Source: Mycobacterium ostraviense (GTDB lineage Bacteria; Actinomycetota; Actinomycetes; Mycobacteriales; Mycobacteriaceae). From it: a DNA stretch of 64,000 bases. Both the position numbers and the translations under genes were made by a program. This document shows positions 44,841 through 53,908 of this stretch, one piece after another; the stretch's first letter is position 1; every line of letters begins with the position of its first letter. A model generated the notes under the pieces. It saw only the letters and a program-made list of their open reading frames with translations, had not been told where the DNA came from and did not search any database. Where the stretch lies: positions 5,830,904 through 5,894,903 of the forward strand of contig NZ_NKRE01000001.1 in assembly GCF_002705925.1 (NCBI RefSeq), read 5' to 3'.

Positions 44841-45649
44841 TGACCGGCGATCTGTACCTGGGCTATCGCAACGACGACGCCGAAACGCCGTTCGCAAAGT
44901 TCTTCAAACCCGAAATGGCGTCCCTGCCACCGCATGTCGTCGGGGCGCTACAGCATGGCCCGCAAGGCGGGATGGCGTTGTTGGCATTCGACGACGCCGC
45001 AACCGTTGCCGACGAGGGCTATCACCAGACCGAGAACGGTTATGGAATTCTCGAGGACGGCAGCTTCCAGGTCTCGGTCCGCACCGATATGCCCGGTGTC
45101 ACCCCGGCGATGTGGGTCTGGTGGTTCGGCTGGCATGGGTGCGACACCCGGCGGTACAAGCTGTGGCATCCGCGAGCGCACCTGTCGGCCGCCTGGAAAG
45201 ATGGTGACGACGCGGGCCGTCAAGGCAATCAGCGTTACCTTGGCCGCTGGTCGATGATCAGTGAGTACATCGGTTCGGCAATGCTCAATGCCGCAATCCA
45301 ATTCGTCGCACCCGCGGCCCTGGGCCTGCCGCCGGATTCCGACGATGCGGTGGCGATCTGCGCCCGGCTGGGCTCGGGTGACGCTCCGGTGGACGTCGGA
45401 TGGTTCGTCCACCATATTCGGTCGACGCCTGGCGGCTCGGAGATGCGTTCGCGGTTCTGGATGGGCGGCCCCCACATCGAAGTTCGCAAGGCCCCGAGTG
45501 TGGCGTCAAAGGCGGTGCGCCCCATCGCGGCACGGGTGCTCGGCAACCCGGCAGCCACCGCTCGCAACCTATTGGTGCACTGTGCACAGGAGATGAATCA
45601 TCTCGCGGGGTTCTTGGCCGAACTCCACCAAGACTTCGGTGACGAATAG
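44840..45649 (+). CDS. PhlG-like (DAPG hydrolase family) zinc hydrolase (Rv1775-like)
   Basis: A 269-residue protein with the signature of 2,4-diacetylphloroglucinol hydrolase: WWFGWHGCDTRRYKLWHPRAH for the first metal His, a Glu in SEYIG, and HCAQE for the HxxxE ligands at the C-terminus. PhlG cleaves a C-C bond in an acetylated phenol. The natural substrate here is unknown, but translation coupled to a covalent-flavin oxidase suggests oxidation followed by C-C hydrolysis of an aromatic or polyketide-like compound. This pathway is inference. Confidence 0.82.
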   Translation: MTGDLYLGYRNDDAETPFAKFFKPEMASLPPHVVGALQHGPQGGMALLAFDDAATVADEGYHQTENGYGILEDGSFQVSVRTDMPGVTPAMWVWWFGWHGCDTRRYKLWHPRAHLSAAWKDGDDAGRQGNQRYLGRWSMISEYIGSAMLNAAIQFVAPAALGLPPDSDDAVAICARLGSGDAPVDVGWFVHHIRSTPGGSEMRSRFWMGGPHIEVRKAPSVASKAVRPIAARVLGNPAATARNLLVHCAQEMNHLAGFLAELHQDFGDE

Positions 45650-45656
45650 GCGATCC

Positions 45657-46217
45657 TCAGTTGTGTTGGGCAAATGCCGGGGCAACAAAGTTCTGCACCA
45701 GCCGGCGTTCGGCCTCCTCGTCTTCGCCCGGCCAATAGACCAACGACAGCACGACGCGTACCACCCATTTGGCGGCTTGTGGATCACCGCCGGCGAGGCC
45801 GGCAAGGTCAGTAGCAAACTGGGCGGTGAGGGGCGACTCGGCGAGCCAGGCCACCTGACGAGTGCCGCCGCGAATCGAACCGACCATCAGTTGGCACAGT
45901 GGGTCTGAGCGGATTTGCTTGATGGTCAACATGATTGCATTGACAAGTCGCTCCACCCCGCTCAGCGGCTCGACGGCCGCGCGCACGGAGTCCACAATGC
46001 GGTGCGCGGTTCGCCGGACGACGGCGTTACGGATCTCGGTTTTTCCGCCGACGTAACGGTAGATGGTCGCTCGGGAACTGTGGACGCGGGTGGCCAGCTT
46101 GTCGATATCCAGCGCATTGAGTCCGTCGCGGGCGATGAGGTCGGTTGCGGCCTCGTAGATCCGCTCGGCAGCGGCTTCGCGGCGGTCCCCTCCGAGGAGC
46201 CAATCATCAACGGGCAC
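45657..46217 (-). CDS. TetR family transcriptional regulator (Rv1776c-like)
   Basis: A 186-residue TetR-type repressor. The N-terminal helix-turn-helix (about 18-62; LDIDKLATRVHSSRATIYRYVG) is clear, and the C-terminal ligand domain is helical. The GTG start at 46217 gives the remembered length of Rv1776c and has AAAGGA further upstream; an in-frame extension to 46373 lacks TetR similarity. It is convergent with the PhlG-like gene (7 bases apart). In H37Rv the homologue lies next to cyp144, but here it is 3.3 kb away because the block is inverted. Confidence 0.88.
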   Translation of the reverse strand: MPVDDWLLGGDRREAAAERIYEAATDLIARDGLNALDIDKLATRVHSSRATIYRYVGGKTEIRNAVVRRTAHRIVDSVRAAVEPLSGVERLVNAIMLTIKQIRSDPLCQLMVGSIRGGTRQVAWLAESPLTAQFATDLAGLAGGDPQAAKWVVRVVLSLVYWPGEDEEAERRLVQNFVAPAFAQHN

Positions 46218-46510
46218 GTGGTATCGCGTCCTTTCGTCGAGAGCGTCGAGAGCGTCGAGAAGCATCGGAAGATTTTCTAACGCCGAGACAAAGGTAACAC
46301 TTTTTCTCACCATCGATGCAGGTCCCGTTGTTCGTGCTGAGACGGCAGCCGGCCGGGGCCGCCACCGACCCATTTCAACTTGTCGTTACGCCGTTGACCT
46401 CCATGTTTCCGTTGGTCAGGGTAGTCGGACGACGTCTTCGTCACCGGGCTCGCCGGCTGCGGGGCGGTCGTGGGCTGTCGTTGGCGGCTGCTGGACGAGG
46501 AGGCTGGGCG

Positions 46511-49500
46511 ATGAACTTTTCGGTACTGCCACCGGAGATCAATTCGGCTCTCATATTCACCGGGGCCGGGGCGGAACCGCTGTTGGCGGCCGCGGCGGCC
46601 TGGGACGGGCTAGCGCAGGAATTGGACTCGGCCGCTACGTCGTTCGGTGCGATAACCGCGGGGCTGGTCGGCGGATCATGGCTGGGGCCGTCGTCGGCGG
46701 CGATGGCCGCAGTGGCAACCCCGTATGCGGATTGGCTTTCGGCCACGGCGGCCCAGGCCCGGCAGGCGGCCATGCAGGCCGAGACGTTGGGGGCGGAGTT
46801 CGAAGCAGTCCGATCGGCGATGGTGCAGCCAATTATGGTGGCGGCCAATCGTTTCGACCTGGTGTCCCTGGTCATGTCGAATCTGTTTGGGCAAAACGCT
46901 CCGGCGATCGCCGCGGTGGAATCCGCATACGAGGCGATGTGGGCCCAAGATGTGTCGGCAATGGCCGCCTATCACGCAGGGGCGTCGGCCGTCGTCTCGG
47001 CACTGGAGCCCTTCACCCAGCCGCTACAGAATCTGGCGGGGTTGCCCGCTGCGCTGGCCGGCGCGGCGGCCGCTGCGCCCCTCAACCTGGGCTTCGGCAA
47101 CCTCGGCGGCGGCAACATAGGCAACGGGAACGCCGGCGCCGGCAATGTCGGCCATGGAAACCTCGGTAATTACAACTTCGGCGTCGGAAACCTCGGCAGC
47201 AACAACGTCGGCCCCGCAAACCTGGGCAGCTACAACACGGGCTTCGGGAACGCCGGCAGCTTCAACGTGGGTCTGGCGAACACCGGTAGCAACAATTTCG
47301 GGTTCGGCAATACCGGCAGCAACAATATCGGCATCGGACTCAGCGGCACGGGCGGGGTGGGCTTCGGCTGGTTGAACTCCGGCACCGGTAATATCGGCTT
47401 ATTCAACTCCGGCACCGGAAATGTTGGTTTCTTCAACTCCGGCACCGGTAATGTCGGGATAGGAAACTCCGGCTCCGGAAACCTAGGGTTCTTCAACGCC
47501 GGTCTCGCAAACTTCGGCAGCGGCAATTCCGGCAACTCCAACACCGGGTTGCTCAACCCGGGGGATTTCAATACCGGCAGCTTCAACGTGGGCGATGCCA
47601 ACACCGGTGATTCGAATCTCGGAAACTACAACTCCGGCAGTTTCAACTCGGGCTCGGCCAACACCGGTAGTTATAATACCGGCGATGTGAATACCGGATT
47701 CTTCAATTCGGGTAATGTGAACACCGGGGTCCTCAACACTGGTGACATGAATAACGGCTTCGCCTTCAGAGGCACCGGGCAGGGCGGTCTCCGCTTCAAT
47801 CTGGGCACTCCGGATCTGACCTTGCCGCCAATAAATATTCCCGGAATAGCAATACCGGCTCTGGATTTACCGACGGTTATTACTTCGAACTTGGCGATAC
47901 CTGCTATCGACTTGCCGAAGATGACCATACCCGCGATTGATGTACCCGGGCTGGACCTGCCCGCTGTGACCGTGCCGGGATTCATGTTGGACAGCGCGCT
48001 GTTGGGCGGCTTCACCACACCGAAGTTGGTCATCCCCGCACTGACCACACCCACCGTCAACGTGCCGGGGCTGGACCTGCCGGCCGTGACCGTGCCCGGT
48101 TTCAAGCTCGACAGCGCGCTGTTGGGCGGCTTCACCACACCGAAGTTCGTCATCCCCGCACTGACCACACCCACCGTCAACGTGCCGGGACTGGACCTGC
48201 CCGCGGTGACCGTGCCCGGTTTCAAGCTCGACAGCGCGCTGTTGGGCGGCTTCACCACACCGAAGTTGGTCGTTCCGGCGCTGACCGCGCCTACCGTCGC
48301 CGTGCCGGGGCTGGACCTGCCGGCCGTGACCGTGCCCGGTTTCAAGCTGGACAGTGCGCTGTTGGGCGGCTTCACCACACCCAAACTCGCCATTCCCGCG
48401 CTGACCACACCCACCATCACCGTGCCCGGCCTCGACCTACCCAACATCACCACACCCCCCATCGGCGTGCCGGGGCTAGACCTGCCCGCGGCGACCATTC
48501 CCGGCTTCAAGCTCGACAGCGCACTATTGGGCGGCTTCACCACACCCAAACTCGCCATTCCCGCGCTGACCACACCCACCATCACCGTGCCCGGCCTCGA
48601 CCTACCCAACATCACCACACCCCCCATCGGCGTGCCGGGGCTAGACCTGCCCGCGGTGACCATTCCCGGCTTCAAGCTCGACAGCGCACTATTGGGCGGC
48701 TTCACCACACCCAAACTCGCCATTCCCGCGCTGACCACACCCACCATCACCGTGCCCGGCCTCGACCTGCCCAACATCACCACTCCGCCAATCACCGTGC
48801 CGGGCCTGGACCTGCCCGCGGTGACCATTCCTGGTTTCAAGCTGGACAGCGCGCTGCTGGGCGGCTTCACCACACCCAAGTTAGTCATCCCGCCACTGAC
48901 GGCGCCCACAATTGACGTGCCGGGGATCACCTTGCCAGAGATATTCATACCCGGCTTCAAAGTCGACAGCATAACCCTCGGCGGCTTTCAGACTCCCACA
49001 ATAACATCGCCGGAGTTCAACACACCGACGATCCATTTCAATGGCATTGGGATCTACAGTCTGGCGATCAAATGGGACACAAACGTCTTCGCGCTAAAGG
49101 GCGTTAATTATCTTCCCGGTACAGCAATTGTCGACCCATTCAATGGCCAAGCGTACTTCAACCTGATTTCGCTGGAATCCTCAGGTTTCGATCTGCCCAC
49201 CTTGACTATCAGGCCATACACGCTCCCAAGATTTGGCATCGACACTTTCGGTCTTCCGCCGATCACGTTGCCGGACATCAGGATTCCGCAGATCAATCTG
49301 GGTGACTTCAGCATTCCGGGGTTCACCACCAATGAGTTTACGATCGATCCGATCGGGGTGGACTCCTTCGGCCTGCCACCAATCACGCTTCCCGACATCA
49401 ATGTCCCGCCGATCAAGCTGGGCGCATTCACCATCCCGGGGCTCGACATCGATCCCATCCGTCTGGATGGCTTCAGCATTCCGGGGGCCACCACCGCTGC

Positions 49501-50749
49501 GTTCACCATCAACCCGATCGGCGTGGACTCCTTCGGCCTGCCGCCGATCACGCTTCCCGACATCACCATCCCACCCATCGAACTGGCCGCTTTCACCATC
49601 CCGGGGCTCGACATCGATCCCATCCGTCTGGACGGCTTCAGCATTCCGGGCGCCACCACCGCTGCGTTCACCATCAACCCGATCGGCGTGGACTCCTTCG
49701 GCCTGCCGCCGATCACCCTTCCCGACATCACCATCCCGCCGATCAAGCTGGGCGCTTTCACCATCCCGGGGCTCGACATCGATCCCATCCGTCTGGACGG
49801 CTTCAGCATTCCGGGGGCCACCACCGCTGCGTTCACCATCAACCCGATCGGCGTGGACTCCTTCGGCCTGCCGCCGATCACGCTTCCCGACATCACCATC
49901 CCGCCGATCAAGCTGGGCGCCTTCACCATCCCGGCGGCCACCACCGCTGCGTTCACCATCAACCCGATCGGCGTGGACTCCTTCGGCCTGCCGCCGATTA
50001 CCCTGCCCGACATCAATATCCCGCCGATCAAGCTGGGCGCATTCAGCATTCCGGGGGCCACCACCGCTGCGTTCACCATCAACCCGATCGGCGTGGACTC
50101 CTTCGGCCTGCCGCCGATCACGCTTCCCGACATCAATATCCCGCCGATCAAGCTGGGCGCATTCAGCATTCCGGGGGCCACCACCGCTGCGTTCACCATC
50201 AACCCGATCGGCGTGGACTCCTTCGGCCTGCCGCCGATTACCCTGCCCGACATCAATATCCCGCCGGTCAAGCTGGGCGCCTTCAGCATTCCCGAACTCG
50301 CCGTCAATCCCATCAAGCTCGATCCCTTCACCATTCCGGGCCTGACGATCCCGCCCGTGTACCTCGACGGCTTCACGGTCCCGGGCCTCACGATTCCCAG
50401 CGTGACGCTGCCCAGCACCACGATCGCGAGTTTCGACGTCCCGCCGCCGGCGGGTTTCGGCAACACCAGCACCGCACCCTCGTCGGGATTCTTCAACACC
50501 GGCGGCGGGGGCAGCTCAGGGTTCGGCAATCGTGGGTTGGGCCTCTCGGGTCTGTTCAACGTGAATCCCGCCGGACTTTTCGGCGGCTCGGGTTACCAAA
50601 ATGTCGGCACCAGCACCTCAGGGCTGTTCAACTTCGCTAGCGCGGTATCGGGCCTCGCCAACACCGGAACCCTTCCGCTGACCCTGCCCAACCTGCTCGC
50701 CGGCATTCTCGGCTTCGGAAATACCGGCGCGGGCTTGTTCAGATTCTGA
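46511..50749 (+). CDS. Giant PPE-MPTR protein with two tandem-repeat arrays
   Basis: A 1,412-residue PPE protein. The PPE domain (about 1-180) starts MNFSVLPPEINSALIFTG; ATG 46511 has GAGGAGG 7 bases upstream. Residues of about 195-420 are NxGxxNxG pentapeptide repeats of the MPTR type. Then come two arrays: 40/55-residue units with VPGLDLPAVTVPGFKLDSALLGGF, and 40/55-residue units with GVDSFGLPPITLPDI. A Gly/Asn/Ser-rich tail follows. MPTR proteins are late-evolved ESX-5 substrates at the cell surface. No PE partner is adjacent. It stands next to the inverted block, where H37Rv has no such gene. Confidence 0.93.
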   Translation: MNFSVLPPEINSALIFTGAGAEPLLAAAAAWDGLAQELDSAATSFGAITAGLVGGSWLGPSSAAMAAVATPYADWLSATAAQARQAAMQAETLGAEFEAVRSAMVQPIMVAANRFDLVSLVMSNLFGQNAPAIAAVESAYEAMWAQDVSAMAAYHAGASAVVSALEPFTQPLQNLAGLPAALAGAAAAAPLNLGFGNLGGGNIGNGNAGAGNVGHGNLGNYNFGVGNLGSNNVGPANLGSYNTGFGNAGSFNVGLANTGSNNFGFGNTGSNNIGIGLSGTGGVGFGWLNSGTGNIGLFNSGTGNVGFFNSGTGNVGIGNSGSGNLGFFNAGLANFGSGNSGNSNTGLLNPGDFNTGSFNVGDANTGDSNLGNYNSGSFNSGSANTGSYNTGDVNTGFFNSGNVNTGVLNTGDMNNGFAFRGTGQGGLRFNLGTPDLTLPPINIPGIAIPALDLPTVITSNLAIPAIDLPKMTIPAIDVPGLDLPAVTVPGFMLDSALLGGFTTPKLVIPALTTPTVNVPGLDLPAVTVPGFKLDSALLGGFTTPKFVIPALTTPTVNVPGLDLPAVTVPGFKLDSALLGGFTTPKLVVPALTAPTVAVPGLDLPAVTVPGFKLDSALLGGFTTPKLAIPALTTPTITVPGLDLPNITTPPIGVPGLDLPAATIPGFKLDSALLGGFTTPKLAIPALTTPTITVPGLDLPNITTPPIGVPGLDLPAVTIPGFKLDSALLGGFTTPKLAIPALTTPTITVPGLDLPNITTPPITVPGLDLPAVTIPGFKLDSALLGGFTTPKLVIPPLTAPTIDVPGITLPEIFIPGFKVDSITLGGFQTPTITSPEFNTPTIHFNGIGIYSLAIKWDTNVFALKGVNYLPGTAIVDPFNGQAYFNLISLESSGFDLPTLTIRPYTLPRFGIDTFGLPPITLPDIRIPQINLGDFSIPGFTTNEFTIDPIGVDSFGLPPITLPDINVPPIKLGAFTIPGLDIDPIRLDGFSIPGATTAAFTINPIGVDSFGLPPITLPDITIPPIELAAFTIPGLDIDPIRLDGFSIPGATTAAFTINPIGVDSFGLPPITLPDITIPPIKLGAFTIPGLDIDPIRLDGFSIPGATTAAFTINPIGVDSFGLPPITLPDITIPPIKLGAFTIPAATTAAFTINPIGVDSFGLPPITLPDINIPPIKLGAFSIPGATTAAFTINPIGVDSFGLPPITLPDINIPPIKLGAFSIPGATTAAFTINPIGVDSFGLPPITLPDINIPPVKLGAFSIPELAVNPIKLDPFTIPGLTIPPVYLDGFTVPGLTIPSVTLPSTTIASFDVPPPAGFGNTSTAPSSGFFNTGGGGSSGFGNRGLGLSGLFNVNPAGLFGGSGYQNVGTSTSGLFNFASAVSGLANTGTLPLTLPNLLAGILGFGNTGAGLFRF
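48001..48860 (+). repeat. Tandem array 1 in the PPE-MPTR gene, 120- and 165-bp units
   Basis: GTTGGGCGGCTTCACCACAC recurs at 48001, 48121, 48241 and 48361 (exact 120-bp period), then at about 48526, 48691 and 48856 (165-bp period). The 165-bp unit is the 120-bp unit plus 45 bp encoding a second VPGLDLP-type segment. Units are nearly identical in DNA, which points to recent expansion. Confidence 0.9.
49366..50340 (+). repeat. Tandem array 2 in the PPE-MPTR gene, 165- and 120-bp units
   Basis: CTTCGGCCTGCC recurs at 49366, 49531, 49696 and 49861 (165-bp period), then at 49981, 50101 and 50221 (120-bp period). The extra 45 bp of the long unit encodes GLDIDPIRLDGFSIP. The sequence is unrelated to array 1, but the unit sizes are the same, in reverse order. 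Confidence 0.9.
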
Positions 50750-51062
50750 GTGCAGGCCCTGAGCAGGTCGACCCGGCGGGAGAACCAGCCGGGCGGGCAA
50801 ACAATTGGTTCCACTCGCGGCGAACCGCCGATTGGGCATCGGCATATGCGTGAGATGTTGCGCCGTCACCCGCGAGGTGGACCAACGCCCATGCCATCGC
50901 GAACACCGGCACCTTGTGACGTTGTGCGGCCGTGTGCAACTCATCGAGTGCAGTCCCCGGGGCGCAGCGGCGCAGCCCGATGAGAATGCCCCGCGCGGTG
51001 TCGAGAATGCGACCAGCGTTCGGGCCACCCGAGATCTGGGTCGGCACCCAGTTGGCCGTCAT
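50739..51062 (-). CDS. Stand-alone ANTAR-domain protein
   Basis: A 107-residue protein whose central part (AGRILDTARGILIGLRRCA to about residue 65) fits the three-helix ANTAR RNA-binding domain, which acts as a transcription antiterminator on paired hairpins. There is no GAF or receiver domain in front, so it may be constitutive or controlled by a partner. ATG 51062 follows AGGAGG about 9 bases upstream. Its 3' end overlaps the PPE-MPTR stop by 11 bases (convergent). Confidence 0.7.
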   Translation of the reverse strand: MTANWVPTQISGGPNAGRILDTARGILIGLRRCAPGTALDELHTAAQRHKVPVFAMAWALVHLAGDGATSHAYADAQSAVRREWNQLFARPAGSPAGSTCSGPALRI

Positions 51063-51332
51063 GCCCTGTCAACCTCCTGTCGAGTCGTAGCGATACCCAC
51101 CACAAGTGCCTTGGCCCCCGGGGCGGGTCGCTCGGGTGGGCCGCACCGGCCACCGTGCAATGATTCGGGTATCGGGTCCGCTGTGCCAGGCCGCCGCCCA
51201 CATTGGGATCCGCCCGTGATCACCTCGATACCGGCCCCGGCCGGCACAGCATCGTCTTCGACGACGATGGCCTTCCGCATTGATGACCGAGGACTCTGTG
51301 CCCGGTGCCGGCCGCCGTGCATAGTCAGCGGC

Positions 51333-52445
51333 ATGCTAGGGACGATCCTCGATGTCTTTCGGCTCCGCCAGTACTTCGACGTGCTAACGCGCGCACGCGA
51401 ATTTTCGGTGGGCTTGCGCCAGGACGCCGGATTTCTGGCGGACGCCGCCTGGGCTGCGTTGCGGTTGCCCTCCGCGGGGACTCAACACCACCAGCCGTTC
51501 CCGTCGGCAGCGCCCTACGTCGCGAATATCGCTGAAGGGCAACGGATTGCGCTGGCCGCGACGGGCGGAAGCGGCGCGATGGCCTCGCTGGTAGGGGCCG
51601 CGCGGGCATTGGAGGAAGCGGGTCTGCGTCCGTCCGTCTACTCGCTGTGCTCGGGCTCGGCGCTGTTCGGGTTTCCGTTGGCGGCCGGGATCAGCGCGGA
51701 CGAGGTGGCGGCCTTCACTCTGGGGCTGCTTCCGCGGGACTATGTCGACTTGGACTGGGGCCGGCTGCTGCGGCTGGCGCTCAATGCCGGGCGGGGGTTT
51801 GCCGGCATCATTGCCGGCGACGTGATCGAGCAGACCTACCGGCGTCTGCTCGGCGACCTGACGCTGGGCGAACTGCCCATTCCGGCCTACGCGCCGATCT
51901 GGAATATCGAACAGAATCGAATCGAATTCATCGGTCCCGGTACGCATCCGGAGCTCACGGTAGCGCGCGCCGTACATATGGCCATCGCGTTGCCGTTGTT
52001 CATCCAGCCTGTCGAGTTCGACGGGTTCCACTGGTGCGACGGCGGCATCGTCGACATCTTCCCGGTTCGCCCCTTGCTCGACATCGAGCAGCCCTGCGAG
52101 GTCACGCTGGCGATCAACGGGTTCTATCCTGCGGGCTTTGCGGGCGAAGACGCCACCGGTTGGGAGTATCGCCGCGCCAGCATCTTGTACGTCGCCAGCC
52201 AGGTGCGCACCTGCCAGCAGATCGAGCTCGCCCGCGAGAACCTGGCCCGGTTACGTGCGGCGTCGAGGTTGATCATGATCGAGCCTGTGCCCTACCAGAC
52301 GGTGCGGGGACTCGGCTTCTACCGCCAATTCCTTAGCACCCGCGACTGGGCCGGCTTCATGCGAGCCGGACGAACAGAGGCGCGAAAGGCACTGGCGGCA
52401 GGCGGGTCGACCGCCCTACCCGCTGCCAGGGCCAGCGCCAATTAG
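51333..52445 (+). CDS. Patatin-like phospholipase family protein
   Basis: A 370-residue patatin-type hydrolase if ATG 51333 is used (MLGTILDVFRLRQYF); the upstream in-frame sequence does not look like a protein domain. The oxyanion region reads ATGGSGAM, the nucleophile elbow CSGSALFG is a variant of GxSxG (Ser for the first Gly), and the catalytic Asp motif CDGGIVD is intact. Substrates are probably acyl lipids. Its stop overlaps the stop side of the convergent WS/DGAT gene by 4 bases. Confidence 0.8.
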   Translation: MLGTILDVFRLRQYFDVLTRAREFSVGLRQDAGFLADAAWAALRLPSAGTQHHQPFPSAAPYVANIAEGQRIALAATGGSGAMASLVGAARALEEAGLRPSVYSLCSGSALFGFPLAAGISADEVAAFTLGLLPRDYVDLDWGRLLRLALNAGRGFAGIIAGDVIEQTYRRLLGDLTLGELPIPAYAPIWNIEQNRIEFIGPGTHPELTVARAVHMAIALPLFIQPVEFDGFHWCDGGIVDIFPVRPLLDIEQPCEVTLAINGFYPAGFAGEDATGWEYRRASILYVASQVRTCQQIELARENLARLRAASRLIMIEPVPYQTVRGLGFYRQFLSTRDWAGFMRAGRTEARKALAAGGSTALPAARASAN

Positions 52446-53806
52446 CCTGCGAGCGCCAATACTTCGTCGAAGCCGGCGACGAGAGCGTCGTGGAAGACGT
52501 CGTAGTCGGGGATCGCGGCGGTGTCGACGTCGATACCCAGTGCGCAGGTGTCGACATAGGACAGCAGCGTGACGTTGACGGCCGAGCCGATCGTCGGGCC
52601 GAACGCGTATTGCGTGCGCACTGCCGCACCTCCGAGGAACACCGGCACCGGGATCCCGGGTACGTCGCTGGCCAGAAAATCAACGTGGCGCAGCACCGAG
52701 CCGATGTACCAACGCGGCATCAGGTTGAGAACGCCAGCAATCACCTGGGTGTAGGGCAGCGACTTTTCCTGCCGCACCGCGCCGACGCGCTCGTGGATGG
52801 CCTTGATCCGTTTCGCCGGGTCAGCCTCGCCGACGGGAATGTCGAACCGCATCAACGTGATTCGGTTTCCACCCATGTCATCGGTGTTCGTCCGCAAGCT
52901 GATCGGCATGGTCAGGTGCAAATCGCCAACCGCAACGCCGTGTTTTTCGTGATAGATGCGTAACCCGCCGGCCACCCCGGCGACAAACGCATCGTTGAGC
53001 GCGCCGCCACACCGGTGCGCGGCATCGCGCAATTGCAGCCGCGGCACCTCGTGCACCCCGAGGCGCCGGATCAGGCCGCGCTCCCTGATCAGTGGTGAAC
53101 CGGTGCGGTTGAGCGGCCGGACCGTCCGGTAGACCGACGCCGCGTTGGCTGCTGCCGACCGGAGCGTCGAGATGGGCCGGCGGATACCGCCGTACACCAG
53201 TTGCGGTACTTGCCGTGCCGTGCCGGTCACTGCGTCGGCAAGCAACGAGGCGCTATAGCGCCACGAATCGCGGTACCCCTCCAGGCGAGACGGCTGGGGT
53301 ATCTCCGGTGCGGCGGGCAGTGACTCCAGCTCGTAATGCTCTGCGGAAAGGTCGAATAGCCGCATCGCGATCTGGATACCCCCGACACCGTCGGTGAGGG
53401 CATGGTGGAACTTGCAGATCACCGCCGCGGCGCCGTCGTGTAGGCCCTCGACCAGGGTCGCCTCCCAGAGGGCCCGGGCCCGGTCGAAATCCTGCATTTC
53501 GGCCACTCGGGCCATCTCGAGCACGTCGTCGAGAGTGCCGGCTCCCGAAACGGCCACCCGCCGCATGTGATAGTCCAAGTCGAAGTCCGCGTCGTACTCC
53601 CACCGCGGCGGGGCGGGCGGCGGAGATTCCACCACCCGCTGGCGAAACATCGGTAGTTCCCGGCTGATCAGATCGAAGCGTTGGCGTATCTGGTCCCAGT
53701 CCGGGGATCGATCCAGCAGCACGACCGTGACCACCGTCGATCGCAGCCGTGGGTCGGTTTCCATGGCCCAGGTAAAGGCATCGCTGTTGCGCATGAATTC
53801 AGTCAT
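52442..53806 (-). CDS. WS/DGAT-type O-acyltransferase
   Basis: A 454-residue wax ester synthase/diacylglycerol acyltransferase. The catalytic motif HHALTDG (HHxxxDG) lies near residue 138, and the C-terminal domain has PISLRTNTDDMGGNR and SDVPGIPVP. Such enzymes make triacylglycerol from acyl-CoA and diacylglycerol for storage. ATG 53806 is chosen because TGGAG lies 6 bases upstream; an upstream in-frame ATG at 53887 adds sequence unlike the family. It ends back to back with the patatin-like lipase gene, so the two lipid enzymes (making and breaking) are adjacent. Confidence 0.92.
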   Translation of the reverse strand: MTEFMRNSDAFTWAMETDPRLRSTVVTVVLLDRSPDWDQIRQRFDLISRELPMFRQRVVESPPPAPPRWEYDADFDLDYHMRRVAVSGAGTLDDVLEMARVAEMQDFDRARALWEATLVEGLHDGAAAVICKFHHALTDGVGGIQIAMRLFDLSAEHYELESLPAAPEIPQPSRLEGYRDSWRYSASLLADAVTGTARQVPQLVYGGIRRPISTLRSAAANAASVYRTVRPLNRTGSPLIRERGLIRRLGVHEVPRLQLRDAAHRCGGALNDAFVAGVAGGLRIYHEKHGVAVGDLHLTMPISLRTNTDDMGGNRITLMRFDIPVGEADPAKRIKAIHERVGAVRQEKSLPYTQVIAGVLNLMPRWYIGSVLRHVDFLASDVPGIPVPVFLGGAAVRTQYAFGPTIGSAVNVTLLSYVDTCALGIDVDTAAIPDYDVFHDALVAGFDEVLALAG

Positions 53807-53908
53807 GATTGCTCCACCGCCAAACGTACGGTGCCTGCCGGCTGCGGTCACTAGCGTGTTGGTAGCCAAGGACTTTGGTCCCTGCAAGTGGGGCCATTAG
53901 TCGCTTCG

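Noticed and set aside
47090..50340. Regular repeats that could suggest a CRISPR array
   Set aside because: The repeats are coding, contiguous and in frame in a PPE-MPTR protein; there are no unique spacers and no cas genes.
47671..50559. Long minus-strand open frames through the PPE-MPTR repeats
   Set aside because: They are antisense to a clear PPE protein, have no ribosome binding site, and exist only because the repeats lack stops in that frame.
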